Shown one piece after another: positions 22,070 through 33,595 of a stretch of DNA of 64,000 bases. The notes under the pieces were generated by a model, which did no database searches, was not told where the DNA came from, and saw only the letters and a list, made by a program, of their open reading frames with translations. Position 1 is the stretch's first letter. Every line of letters begins with the position of its first letter. Origin of the DNA: Malania oleifera (lineage: Eukaryota > Streptophyta > Magnoliopsida > Santalales > Ximeniaceae); NCBI RefSeq assembly GCF_029873635.1, contig NC_080418.1, positions 12,751,562-12,815,561 of the forward strand, written 5' to 3'. The position numbers and the translations under genes are program-made.

Positions 22070-24130
22070 TCAAGACCTTTGTGCAGGAATCCAACAAGAG
22101 GTGGCAAGCAAAATTCGGCCCTTCCATCCCTGTAGCATCCAAGGCCCATCTTCATCAATCACAAAATCCTTATGATAGTGAGATTCCACCTTAGCTCTCA
22201 ATGTCTTCACGAGTTCTCTATCTAGTGGGAGTTGCCTAAACCCTGCATTCATGTTTTGGACCTGCCAATATTTGTATGTCAAAGGCCTCACAACCCTCTC
22301 CGATCCCTCACAGGCCAAGACATTCACAACTTCCTGCCCATAGAACTCTTTCTCAAACATCAACCTCTCCTGATTTTCAGGTGTAATATTAGCGTCCAAC
22401 ATATCAAATAATGATGAGTAGTGAAAAAGTGCCTCCTGAAAACGTGTGACAAAGAATGGAGCATTGCATGATCCATTAATTATACCATGGATAAAAATAT
22501 GTGGATTTATATTTCGAATCAAACTCAAAACTGAATTTCTCGGAGAGTCCAACACACTCGTCTCATCAAGTAGATAATCAAGTCGATATAGGCAATTCAC
22601 AACAATTAACTCATTTTTGCCAATCTTGAGGTCTTCCATTTGTATAGTCTCCCATTTTTTCACGACAGCATTATACTCGAATGAAACGTTAAAGCGCTTA
22701 CAATACTTTACAAGATGATGGCCTGCTTCCTCAACTGTTTTTTCTGGCTGTAAACCGGATTTGGGAAACTCTATCCCTGTAATACGAAGCTTGGGAGGCC
22801 CACCAGGTCTAGCCGAGAGATCTTGGATAACTATGGGCCATTGAAAACCGTACGAGATACCAAAATCGATAATATGAAGGGTCGTCCCTTTCTCAGCTAA
22901 ATTTAAAATGTGGTGACTTGCAAAATAAAAACTAATCCTCTTGAACGGGCATGCTGAAATAAAAGTTTGGTAAATTTTCAACATATGGGCAAATGACTGC
23001 ATCCTAGAAGCAGTATAAATTTGAAAACCAGTTCCAACCAAGCGTGCCTCGAGACCGTTAGCAAAATAATGAGCAAACCTTTGATATCCATCACCAAATG
23101 GAGAAGAGTGCTGCCTAATCTCCGTTAACAATTTATCCACGGTCCCACGTTCATCAATGGCAATAGCACGTGCACAGAGAACCAGGAGAGCCCTCAAATC
23201 CACTACTTGATTTCTGTTCTTTCGTTTCTTTCCACCGCTCTTCCTGGCATTGGATCCACATGGTAGTTCATTATGCTTCAATAACTTGCCTCTTCTATCT
23301 TGTGAAACTTCATCAGAAGTACACACCAAAGGCTTCCTGCGGTCGTCGGGGCAGAGGAAAACCCTATCAAACATCTTCGATAACTCATCCTCATCCACAC
23401 AAACCATGGACTGTTTGTCACTCCTCCCTTCTATATCTGTTCTTTCTATATCCTCCCCAGGATGATTCTTCCTTTCATTATTCTCTTCCTCTGGATTGCT
23501 ATCCTTTGACATTGGAAGGAGCTTATAATTCTCAAAATCAATTATTGTGTAATTTTTGAATGGAAGGGATGCAGTAGCTTCTTCGACTTGATTTTTAAAC
23601 TGCAATGTTACAGACACACCCGCAGTAAAAGCATTAGGGAAAAAAACTCTACTTACAGAACAAGGGTTCGTGATCCCATCGAAACTCCCAGTGAGACATT
23701 CCGAAGAGCTCAAGGGCATCTTTGAAGTGGATTGAAAATCTGACTCGCCGGGAGCAGTAATTTTACTGTTGCCACTATTATGATCGGTGGAAAAATTATT
23801 AGGGTTGCAGAGAGTGGGATGGGCCGGTGAGGCAGGATACTTCAGACCCAGAACTTCGTAGAATGATTTCTCGGCGGCTCTGAGAGCCAAAGGGTCGAGG
23901 ACCATATGCTCTGTGTCGTCGTCCTCCATCAGCATCTGCTCTATCTCATCCTCAATGACCATCCGCTTTATGTACTTGAAAGTGGTATCAGAAAACTCGC
24001 CGTTGCCGACGGAGCGTCCCTCGGATTCACAATTGGAAGCGGGGAAATCGAGATCAAAGGCGTTCTCTTTGGATTTGAATCCATCTCCGGGAACGTGAGT
24101 ACCGGCCAGAACAGGGATGAATGATCCCAT
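22070..24130 (-). CDS. GRAS-family transcription factor, scarecrow-like (LISCL: SCL9/14/30/33 type)
   Basis: An intact 686-residue single-exon frame. The N-terminus is acidic and variable, with EQMLMEDDDTEHMVLDPLALRAAEKSFYEVLG (about 64-95), a motif typical of the LISCL subfamily. A basic stretch (GGKKRKNR, 299-306) may act in nuclear import. The GRAS domain spans about 309-683: leucine-rich region I from VDLRALLVLCARAIA (310); the VHIID-type motif LHIIDFGISYGFQWP (418-432); leucine-rich region II (about 465-500); a PFYRE-type block FEKEFYGQEVVNVLACEG (592-609); and the SAW motif WMLQGWKGRILLATSCW (664-680). One conserved glutamate in the ERVERP-type stretch reads valine (ERVVRP). GRAS proteins of this group act in the nucleus as transcriptional regulators; SCL14 of Arabidopsis works with TGA factors in detoxification. 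The target genes here are unknown. It is the only intact host gene in the window. Confidence 0.95.
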   Translation of the reverse strand: MGSFIPVLAGTHVPGDGFKSKENAFDLDFPASNCESEGRSVGNGEFSDTTFKYIKRMVIEDEIEQMLMEDDDTEHMVLDPLALRAAEKSFYEVLGLKYPASPAHPTLCNPNNFSTDHNSGNSKITAPGESDFQSTSKMPLSSSECLTGSFDGITNPCSVSRVFFPNAFTAGVSVTLQFKNQVEEATASLPFKNYTIIDFENYKLLPMSKDSNPEEENNERKNHPGEDIERTDIEGRSDKQSMVCVDEDELSKMFDRVFLCPDDRRKPLVCTSDEVSQDRRGKLLKHNELPCGSNARKSGGKKRKNRNQVVDLRALLVLCARAIAIDERGTVDKLLTEIRQHSSPFGDGYQRFAHYFANGLEARLVGTGFQIYTASRMQSFAHMLKIYQTFISACPFKRISFYFASHHILNLAEKGTTLHIIDFGISYGFQWPIVIQDLSARPGGPPKLRITGIEFPKSGLQPEKTVEEAGHHLVKYCKRFNVSFEYNAVVKKWETIQMEDLKIGKNELIVVNCLYRLDYLLDETSVLDSPRNSVLSLIRNINPHIFIHGIINGSCNAPFFVTRFQEALFHYSSLFDMLDANITPENQERLMFEKEFYGQEVVNVLACEGSERVVRPLTYKYWQVQNMNAGFRQLPLDRELVKTLRAKVESHYHKDFVIDEDGPWMLQGWKGRILLATSCWIPAQRS

Positions 24131-24470
24131 CGTTCAATTTCTAGCAACATCGAAGCGTGGATCCATGATCGTGTGCGCTTTAAAACCCCATCAAAGTTCC
24201 CAAAGAATCTTACGCTTTTGCTTCTTTGCAAACGATAAATTTCTGAAGCAAATAATTAGGAGAAGGAAACAGAGTACCTTGGAAGAAACGGGACGGTGGA
24301 GGAAGCAGTGGTAGGCCAGTAAAACAAATAAAGAAAGAATTAGAACAGACAACAGAGAATGGGGGAAAATGAGGAGAGAGCTCTTATGAGAAATGATAGA
24401 ATAAAAACAAAGCCACCAAGTAAAAGAAAGTGGAAAGAATAAGTGTTCATAGGGCCCATCTGCCAATTAA
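24131..24470 (-). promoter_or_regulatory. 5' UTR and proximal promoter of the GRAS gene
   Basis: The minus strand shows a possible leader intron: donor-like AAG|GTACTC near 24280 and acceptor-like GTTGCTAG|AAA near 24143, the latter inside the upstream mini-ORF. LISCL genes often have a leader intron, but neither site is proven. A CT-rich segment (about 24340-24380) precedes it, and no clear TATA box was found. Confidence 0.35.
24134..24166 (-). other. In-frame upstream mini-ORF of the GRAS gene
   Basis: ATG at 24166 opens MDPRFDVARN and stops at TGA (24134-24136), three bases before the annotated ATG and in the same frame. LISCL proteins often begin with MDPR-type residues (recalled, not searched). 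This may be a remnant of the ancestral start or a regulatory upstream ORF. Confidence 0.5.
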
Positions 24471-24900
24471 TGACTCTTTTTGCACAGTAATTATAAGATA
24501 ACATTATGTTTGTTTAATAAACTACATGGGGTCGTTTGTTATAAAGATGTAGGAAAATAAATATAAATGAGATAGAAATTTTATATGACTTGACTATGTC
24601 TACTTCGTGGACGGATGAGATTAAAAACTTTATTATTTCGGAAGGGATTATAAGATGATTTGAAACCGAATTTATACAAATTATCTCTTTTCGCTCCATC
24701 TCTCATTTTCTTTAATCATTTTTATATGTTTACTTACTTCAAACATGCAATGTGTGTGTCAAAATGAGAGGGAGACTTTTACAGGGTAATAAGGATAGTA
24801 AAGAATTTATGGTGGTGGAATAACGAAGGGGTGACTACTATTAATCTCTTATGGTTTTCATAACACTTCTCATTGGATGTCACCTATATATTAACTCATT
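24471..24900. other. Intergenic DNA upstream of the GRAS gene
   Basis: AT-rich sequence without a recognisable gene or repeat. The copia remnant begins at its right edge. Confidence 0.4.
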
Positions 24901-26830
24901 TTATTAAAATCTTTAAGATGTCTGATTCCAACGAGATGAACTAATTTCTTGAATGTTGTAGTATGGAAAGTTTTGGTGAACAAATCTACTAGACTATTAC
25001 TTGATCAGATCTTCTGAACATCTATATCACCATTTTTCTGGAGTTTATGTGTAGAGAAGAATTTTATAAAGATATGTTTTATTCTGTCACCCTTTATGTG
25101 TCCTCCTCTTAGTTGAGTTATACATGCAGGATATAAAATTGTTGAAATATCTTTGATTGATTGAAGATCACATTTTGTTTGGATATAAGAAATCATTGAT
25201 CTGAATCACACGCATTCTTTACTAGCTTTACGGATAGCTAGTATTTCAAAATGATTAGAGGATGTTATTGTAACCTTCTGCTTTATTGATTTCTAAAATA
25301 TAACAGTTTTTCCACAAAGAAATACATATCTAGTTTGAGATTTAGCATTTTAAGGATCAGATAGATATTCAGCATCTGCATATCCTACTCATTGAGACTT
25401 GGAATCAATGAGTAGAATATATCCAAATTATATGTACCTCTCAAATAGCGTAGAATGTGCTTCATTCCATTCCAGTGTCGTCGAGTATGAGTGAAGCTAT
25501 ATCTTGCTAGTAGATTTACAGCAAATGCACTGTCGGGTCTTGTACAATTGGCCAGATACATCAAAGAGCCGATAGCACTTCAATATGATACTTCAGGACC
25601 AAGTAATTTCTCTCCCTCATCATGAGGTTGAAATAGATCCTTTTTAACATCAAGTGATCGCACCATCATTGGTGGTCGAAATGGATCCTTTTTAACATCA
25701 AGTGATCGCACCATCATTGGAGATCCCAAAGGATGAACTTTGTCCATATAGAATTGTCTTAATATCTTTTTGGTATTTAGATTAATGAACAGAACTCCAC
25801 TATTTACATGTTCAATCTGTAGGCCAAAACAATATTTTGTCTTTCATAAATCTTTCATCTCAAATTACGCCATTAAATAATTAGTAGTTTAAGTGAGCTC
25901 TTTAGGAGTTCCAACTTAATTCAAATCATCATCAACATAGACAGCAATTATAGTAAATCTGGATTTTGATCTTTTAATAAAAATGCATGGACAATTTGGA
26001 TCATTTATGAATTCTTCTTTCATAAGGTACTCACTTAATTAACCACATGCGTTTAGATTGCTTTAATCCATATAAAGAATGTTGTAGTTTAATTGAATAT
26101 AAATTTTTGGGTTTTGCTTCAAGCAATTTAAATCATTTAGGGACTTTAATATAAATTTCACTATCCAATGATCCATATAAGTAAGTTGTTACTACGTGCA
26201 TAAAACGCATACTCAGTCGTTCAGTAACTGTTAGTCCAATAAAGAATCTAAAAGTGATTTTATCCATTATGGTAGAATATGTCTCATTAATTCAATTATG
26301 AGTTTCTGCTAGAAATTTTGTACCACAAGTCTTGCTTTATATCAAGTAATTTCATTATTTTTATTTCTTTTGAGCACAAATACCCATTTACATCTCATGA
26401 CTTAGATATCTTCTGGTGTCTAGACTACAGGTCCCAAAATTCTCTTTTAAATAGAGAGTTTAATTCTAAGGTTATAACCTCTTTCCGTTTTGGTCAAACA
26501 CTTGTATATCGACATTCATTAACTAATTTAGGCTCAGGATCCTCATTACTTCTAGTAATGTCAATGGCCACTACATATGCAAATATGTTGTTGATAACAT
26601 CTTTATTTCTATCCCACATTTCTCTTGTATAATGAATCAAGATCTATTATTTCTGGATACCTATCCCTTTTTCAAGGGATGTCTGTTTAGGAGATTTCTC
26701 TTCAAGAGGTTCCATAATAGGGAAATCATTTTCAGGATAATTAGGTTTGTGAACGTCGAATGGATTGTCCACCTTTGTAACCTCTTCCGGAGTGTTTTTC
26801 AGATTTCAATTTTTCTCCTTTTGTGAGTTT
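24900..26830 (-). pseudogene. Ty1/copia reverse transcriptase and RNase H, decayed
   Basis: The minus strand carries copia RNase H near 25000-25250 (LQSIKDISTILY, ACITQLRGGHIKGDRIKHI, LQKNGDIDVQ). The reverse transcriptase catalytic motif YVDD is at 25928-25939. The frame is broken by many stops and shifts, including a tandem duplication of about 47 bp in 25636-25720. It is the 3' part of an element whose 5' part lies to the right. The 3' LTR is not recognisable. Confidence 0.85.
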
Positions 26831-28456
26831 TATCTTTTGCACCAATAGGTCTTCCACGCTTAACTTGCAATTTAGGTTCATTAACTGACTGTTGTCCTTC
26901 AAGGAAATCAATACGTACAAAAATAATTGTAGAAGGTATATAAGATTTTAGAATGACCTTGATATTTACAAAAGAATATGATAACTGATTTGCAACCCCT
27001 TGCAAATGTATAATCTTCAAAACTTCAAGTTCACTTTGATTTGTGCGAGAATCTAAATGAAATAAACTCATAACATTCCATGTGATTTCATATTGTGCTT
27101 TGGGCACTAATTTTACTCCCCCTAATATATGGAATACCGATTCATTAAAATGATAATGTTGAAACTTTGCTTTAAACAAATCACATGTTAAAGGTTCAAG
27201 ATATATAATAAAAATAATAATTAAAGGGAAATCAAAAGCAACATAGATTTCAACCTTACGTTGAGGACCCATTTTAGTTCTTTAAGGAGAGGCAATGGGA
27301 ACATATAATGCACAACCAACTGTTCTTAAATAAGAAATATTAGGTTATTGCACAGAAACTAATTGCATGGGTAAAAGTTTATTGTAAGCAACTAACCTTA
27401 TACGAACTAAACATGCGCCATGAAGAATAACATATCCCCAAACAGATAAAGGCATTTTGGTTCTCATAATCATAGGTCTAGCAATGAGTTGAAGTCTCTT
27501 AATAAAAGATTCAGCTAAACCATTTTGTGTATAAGTATGAGCAACGGGAAGTTGAACATCTATTCCAGGTGAAATGCAATAGTTATCAAAAGTTTGGGAT
27601 GTAAATTCATCAACATTATCCAAATGAATTGATTCAATTGGATAATCAGGAAAATGAGCTCATAATTTAATCAGTTGAGAAAGAAGTCTAGAGAATGCAA
27701 TATTACTATTAGAAAATAGAGAAACATGTGACCATCTAGTATATGCATCAATAAAGACCATGAAATATCTAAATGGTCCATATGGTGGATGTATTGGTCT
27801 GCATATATCATCATGAATTCTTTGTAAGAAATAGGAGATTCAAGACTTACCTTTGAAATAGATGGTTTGACGATTAATTTCCCTTGAGAACAAGCAGTAC
27901 ACATGAAATCACTTGATAAAAGAATCTTCTGGTTCTTTACTGAATGATCATGTCAATTCTCAATGATTATTCGCATCATTACATCTCCAGGATGCCGAAG
28001 ACGATCATGTCAAAGTATAAATAACTTCATGTCATTGTACTTCTAGTGCAAGACATTATATGATTCAACTACTTTAATCTTTGTATAATATAATCCAGAA
28101 GATAAAGTTTGTAGTTTTTCTAAAATTTGTTTCTTCCCAGAAACAATAGAAGTAATATAAAGGAATTCTTTACTGTCCTCACTTGTAGTTTCAATGCGAT
28201 ATCCACTGAATCTTAAATCTTTAAAGCTTAACAGTTTTCTTTTGGATTTGTTGGAATATAAAGTTTCATCAATTTGAAATGAAGTACTATTGGGTAACTT
28301 TATATTAGCTCTTCTGGAACCTTCAATCAAATTTGTAGAACTAGATATTGTTTTAACATTTGTTGAAGATATATTCAAGTAATGGAAATATTTCCTATCT
28401 TGAAGAATTATGTGTGTTGTAGCACTATCAACTAAACAAACTTTTTCTAAAGACAT
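26831..28456 (-). pseudogene. Ty1/copia protease, GAG-pre-integrase and integrase, decayed
   Basis: The protease block begins near 28440 with LVDSATTHIILQDRKYF, where an aspartate followed by SAT matches the copia DSGAT/DTATT active-site type. LYSNKSKRKLLSFKDLRFSGYRIET follows, standard for plant copia. A GAG-pre-integrase remnant (CTACSQGKL, about 27900) and integrase pieces (27345-27904, including VAHTYTQNGLAESFIKRLQL) precede the RT region in the usual copia order PR-INT-RT-RH. Multiple stops and frameshifts are present. The gag part is separated from it by the solo LTR at 28457-30720. Confidence 0.85.
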
Positions 28457-30720
28457 TGTTAGCTTTACCGTGATCCCAAGAGGGGGGGTGAATTGGTATT
28501 TTTAAAATTTAACCCCTAGGTGTTCCTCCTAACAGAAATATGTTCACAACCCCATGGTCAATCTAATGCGAATAATGTAAATATATCATAAATTAAATGA
28601 AACAGTTTAATTAATCGCACAAGCACCAGAAAGCAGTAAATAAAGGGTGACAAGCAGATATGTTATCGAGGTTCGGCCAACTGCCTACGTCTCCGCCTTG
28701 GCTAACCAGCACAAGGATTATCACACTAACTTGCTCACTTGAACGGGTGAAGCGGCACTTATACAAAGCAGGTCAAATTATCACAGGGCTGACCTCAACC
28801 TTTACACCAATACTTACCGGACTAGATTACCGTCCTCTCAGGCCACGCTTGGAATCTCTCAGATTTACAATCAGAAAGTACAATATATGGGTTCTTTCAT
28901 GTAAAGCAGATTTGTACCACAAATGTGCACAAACACAAACGCCACAGATGATTTAAAATGTAAGCTCTGTGTGGTCTAGATATTTCAACTCTCAAATATG
29001 TTTTCCATTAGTGTAGTAAGTACATGAGAGTGTCAAACAAGCAATCTGTGTATCTCAAAGTACTTCAATCAAATGTATTCACACAGAATATCAAATAAGC
29101 CTCAAGAATATCAATCAATAGAATATCTTAATCATGGGAGTATGTATATGCTTGGATTGCAAAATATATAGGATCTTTGTTTTCAACAAAAATATTTGAG
29201 TGAATAAATATTGCAACAAAGATGTTTAACCTCAAACACAAATATCTCCTCAAATGGTTTTCAAAATAAAGAGCAATAGATATTTGTAAATGGTTTTGAA
29301 AATATTTCGCAACCAAAAGCAAAAATGAGCTTCTTAAGATATTGTAACAAATATGCAATCTCAAAAGACTTAGTAAAGTCTTCTTAGGATGAACTTATTG
29401 GCTAAGTCCCCTAAGAATCCTTTTAGTTCAGCTCTCAATAAAAATAAATCAATCTTACAACCAAGAGAGAGCAAACCTTCTTATCTAAACACTCAAGAAT
29501 ACTTACAAATGATTTTACGAGTATTGAATGTAAGCTAGAGTGTATTTGGAAGAGTATGAGCAAATGGGAATCAAAAGAGAGTATTTTTGCTTGAGAGAGA
29601 TTTTCTTAATCTTTTTGCTAATCGATGCTTAATCCACCAAATGAAAGAGTATATATAGACATGCCAAAATATTTGACCGTTGGGGACCTATTAGGGATTG
29701 TTGAAAAGGTTTAATGACATTTTAACCACATTAACCCTGTTTAAAAATGTTTAACCCGCGGTAAAAATAATGGCAACCTGAGAGGTTTGGTCGACGAAAA
29801 ATGTTTTGGTCGACCAGGACTCATATGGTTCGGTCAACCAGGGAAATATTGAACTAAGGGTTCGGTCGACCAGGAGAGGGCGATTTTCCAATTTTCTGAG
29901 GTTTGGTCGACTAGGGCATTTTGAACTGCCTGGTTCAGTCGACCAGATCGCTGGGATTTCTCCCAAGGACCCTCCGATCGACCAGGTTGTTGGAGAACAA
30001 AAGTTCTCGGTCGACCAGATGGTCAAATTTTAACTTAGGAAGGTTTCAGTCGACTAGAGATTTTTGAACTACATGTTTCGGTTGACCAAGTGGTCAAAAT
30101 GTTGACCAAAAAGGGTTTCGGTCAACCAGGGCGTTTTGAACTATTCTGGTTCGGTCGACTAGGAGGTCAAAATGTTGACTCCCAGGTGGTTCGGTCGACC
30201 GAGACCTTGCTCAACTGTTGACCAAGACCTGAGTTCGGTCGACCATGGCAGAATGAACCGCCAAGGTCGATCGACCGAAAGTGCACCAAGTGTGCATTTC
30301 GGTCCCATTTTGATACACACGAACCCTAATGAAGTGCCTAACAAATAAATGTATAAATCTGTGTGTCCTAAGGTCACTTGGGGTCCAATTTGAAGACACA
30401 GAAAGAGTTCGGTGTCAGTCGACCGAAGGGAATACCCTAAGGTCTTTCTAAGGTCATTTTTGGTTTGTATCTAGTTTAAGCTTACAGAATAAATCATACA
30501 TGTGATGTGTGTGCTTATTACAAACCGAATACCCTAATTACTACTACAGACAAATTTCACTAAAAATTATTACAATTAAGAGCATGAATTTGTCTTCAAG
30601 CTTTGAGCTTTCACGTGCCATTGATGATATGCTAATATGAACTAGCACATGAACTAGATATTTATTAAATACAGGAGTATTTGTCATTATCAAAACCGGG
30701 CGTGACCTATAAGGTCAACA
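28457..30720 (+). mobile_element. Solo LTR with 5-bp target duplication (GACAT)
   Basis: Begins TGTTAGCTTTACCGTGATCC and ends AAGGTCAACA. GACAT lies on both sides (28452-28456 and 30721-30725). It contains CCCAAGAGGGGGGGTGAATT near the start, as do the two neighbours, and an array of GGTTCGGTCGACC words (29780-30250). Its parent superfamily was not determined. Confidence 0.9.
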
Positions 30721-30725
30721 GACAT

Positions 30726-31413
30726 CTTAGAATTGTTCAAAACTTTAAGACAATTTACACTATAACAAATATTTTAAAAACTCATTATTATAATTGATCA
30801 TAACAACAATAAATACAAGAATTTATTTTTTGAAATCCAAATACAGTATTGCGTACTTTATATTTTAAAATATTACATCATTATTTTCGTCTTGATTTAT
30901 AAGGAAATCAGCAACATCAAGATAAACAAAGTTGAATGGTTCAGCATCAAGGTCTATTAAAATAACATTATTAACAAAATTTGTTTCAACTTCTTTACTT
31001 TTTTCATTTATAGAGGTTTGGTGTAGATCTACCAAGTGTCTGGGCGTACGACAGGCACACGACCAATGGTCTTTTCCTCAGTATCTGTAGTATTTATTTT
31101 CATGATATTTGGGTAATTGATTCTGATCATTATCCTGCTTCTAGAGGGCCAACCCTTTTTTTGGGGTCATCCCTCTTCTAGGAGATTGTTGTCTCACATT
31201 GACGCCGGTGATTATTTCGACCATGACCATACCTATGGTCTCGTCCTCGAGCACGAGATGTGTTCATATTCACTTCAGGGAATGGGGTTGAAGCAGTCGA
31301 ACATTTGGTAAAATCATAGTCTTTTGATGATCAAATCTATCCTTTAAATTTTTTTATAAGATGATTGAGTCTTTGATAGTGAGGTATTTAGTCTTTAATT
31401 CTTCTTCTAAATG
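30726..31413 (-). pseudogene. Ty1/copia gag, C-terminal and middle part, decayed
   Basis: The minus strand gives HHLEEELKTKYLTIKDSI..KNLKDRFDHQK near 31410-31320, the copia gag core. Nearer 31070 a degraded zinc-knuckle-like stretch (GKDHWSCACRTPRHLV) is followed by LDAEPFNFVYLDVADF (about 30930). This links the gag start at 35690 with the protease at 28456. Confidence 0.75.
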
Positions 31414-31418
31414 ATGAC

Positions 31419-33546
31419 TGTTGACTTTGGTGTATTCCCAAGAAGGGGGTGAATTGGATATTTAAAAAATTTTCTCTTAGGTCAATTCAAATCCACAAGC
31501 AGTATATCACAACCTAGGGTCTATCTAAAACATAATCCAATTCAATATATATTAGTATAATCAGAGTAAAGAAAAATATCATACAGGTGCATAAAATAAA
31601 TTGCAAATAAATAAAGCTGACACTAGATATGATATCAGTGTTCAGCCAATACTGCCTACGTCCCCTCCTCAAACTCACTAGTAAGAGGTTTCTATTAATG
31701 CTCACTTACTGGGTGGAGCAATACCGCTTACAACATCACCTCTCTTTACTGGGTGAGGTATACCCCAAGTCACATTCATAGAGCTGACCCCAACCTATAC
31801 AATCAATCCTTATGGGCTAGATCAACATCCCCTCAAGCCATGCCTGTAATACAACTGATAATGAAATATAAATTTTTGTGTACAATATACATGCTTCTCC
31901 AATAAGCAGATATGTACCAATACGCACAATACAATTAATTTCACTTCAGTATGATATGAGTTATAAACTCAATGAAGTTTAAAAGACAACTCTCAGTATA
32001 ATGCAAATATAGTAATCAGTATGTGAGAGAGTGTTTGTAAGGATCTTTGAATCAGGATAACTATATTAATCACAAAGTGTAATATCAAAGATCTTAAACA
32101 CACAAGCAAATATCTCAAAAAAAAATTTCAAAAAATCAAGCACAAGAGATATTTGGAAATCTAGCTTGTCAAAAATATTTTGCTAAAATCACAAAACAAG
32201 CTCATGAGTCATGCAACAAGAATGCAAAGACTCACAAGCTTAAGAAAGTTTTCCCAAAATAAATTTATGAATTAAATCACAAGGGAAAACTCTATCTTAC
32301 TCTCAATAAAATTAATATCAAACAAGTATATGCAATGAGAGTGTAAGCTTCAAAAATGATGTATGAATATATGCACAATAATATGAAAATTAAACTCCCA
32401 TCTCAAGTTGCAATTAATTTGCAAACAATGAGAATAACAAATGATTCTCCTCAAAATGATTTTTTAAATAAGAGTGTAAGGAGAATGAGCGATATGCTTT
32501 AAAGATTTGAAAGAGTATAAGCAATGGGAGTAATTTTCAAAGGATTTTTTTGCTAATTAATATGTTAATTAAATTGAATCTTAGCAAATGAAGGGGTATA
32601 TATAGCTTTAACTCAAAATATGACCATTGAGGATATATTGGAAATCTTGGAAAATGTTTAATGATGGTTAATTAAAATTAACCTCATTTAATTGCAGTAA
32701 AATTTGACTAACTCGAGAGGTTTGATCACCCAAAGCCATAAGCTGGTCGCCCGAACAGACTAATGGAATTTGAAGCACAAAACAAGTTCGATCGGCTGAG
32801 GGAAGGGTTCAGTCGACTGAGCCAGGCGATTTCTTAAGCCTTCGTGCTTTTGATCACCCGAAGACAGGTTTGGTCTGCCGAACATTGAAGTTCAGTTGAC
32901 CGAGCTCATTTTGAACTACAGGTTCAGTCGGCTGAGGGCGATAGAAAAGTCAAAATTTAAAGGTTTAGTCGACTGGGGACAATACGTTCAATCTATGGTC
33001 AGTCAGCTGAGGCTTGGTCAACATATTGACTTCAACCTGGTTCGGTTGACCAAAGCATTTATAACGCAAATCGGTCGGTCGGCCGAGGCTACTTAAAAAT
33101 GATCATATATGTCCTGTTTAGCCCCTATGCTTTTTAAACCTTGGTGAACAAGCTTATGACATTTTATTTTAAGGGTTTGGTTGACTGAGGCTTTTAATTA
33201 AGCCCAAAAAACTAATGTCAGTTGATCGTATCTATGGTATTTTGATTTTTCCTATGGTCAGGCTATGACCTATTGAGCTTATACATCCCATCATGCATGC
33301 AATGCAATTATTACAGACCAAAATATAAAACTGCAATACAATGAAACACAACATGCCTTCTTCTTTTGCTTTTCATTTTCCCATGGAATATGCCAGGAGT
33401 ATGTGCTCTTTAAGGTCTTTCTGGTATCCACTTCACTTTTATGTGTGTGTTCTAAATGATTAACGTATTCAAGTACTTAGGCACACAAATTGGTAACTTG
33501 TAGTTTTTCATTATTAAAACCAGGGATCGGAATCAAAAAGTCAACA
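31419..33546 (+). mobile_element. Solo LTR with 5-bp target duplication (ATGAC)
   Basis: Begins TGTTGACTTTGGTGTATTCC and ends CAAAAAGTCAACA; ATGAC flanks it at 31414-31418 and 33547-33551. The ends form an imperfect inverted repeat TGTTGACTTT/AAAGTCAACA. It interrupts the copia gag. The LTR end at 20662 belongs to the same family. Confidence 0.92.
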
Positions 33547-33595
33547 ATGACGGAGGAAGATCTTAACTTTTGTGCGATCCTGCAAGGATATGGTA
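33547..33595 (-). pseudogene. Short piece of Ty1/copia gag between two solo LTRs
   Basis: This 49-bp island lies between two target duplications and is what remains exposed of the copia gag here. Confidence 0.6.

Noticed and set aside
23968..24231. 87-codon frame overlapping the GRAS start
   Set aside because: It begins at TTG rather than ATG and is a shifted reading of the GRAS N-terminus.
26318..26826. Plus-strand frames of 104 and 64 codons
   Set aside because: Antisense shadows of the decayed copia pol, which has recognisable motifs on the minus strand.
29780..30430. Regularly repeated GGTTCGGTCGACC words, first considered as a CRISPR-like array
   Set aside because: The words are short and variable with irregular spacing, and they lie inside a plant LTR with a target duplication.
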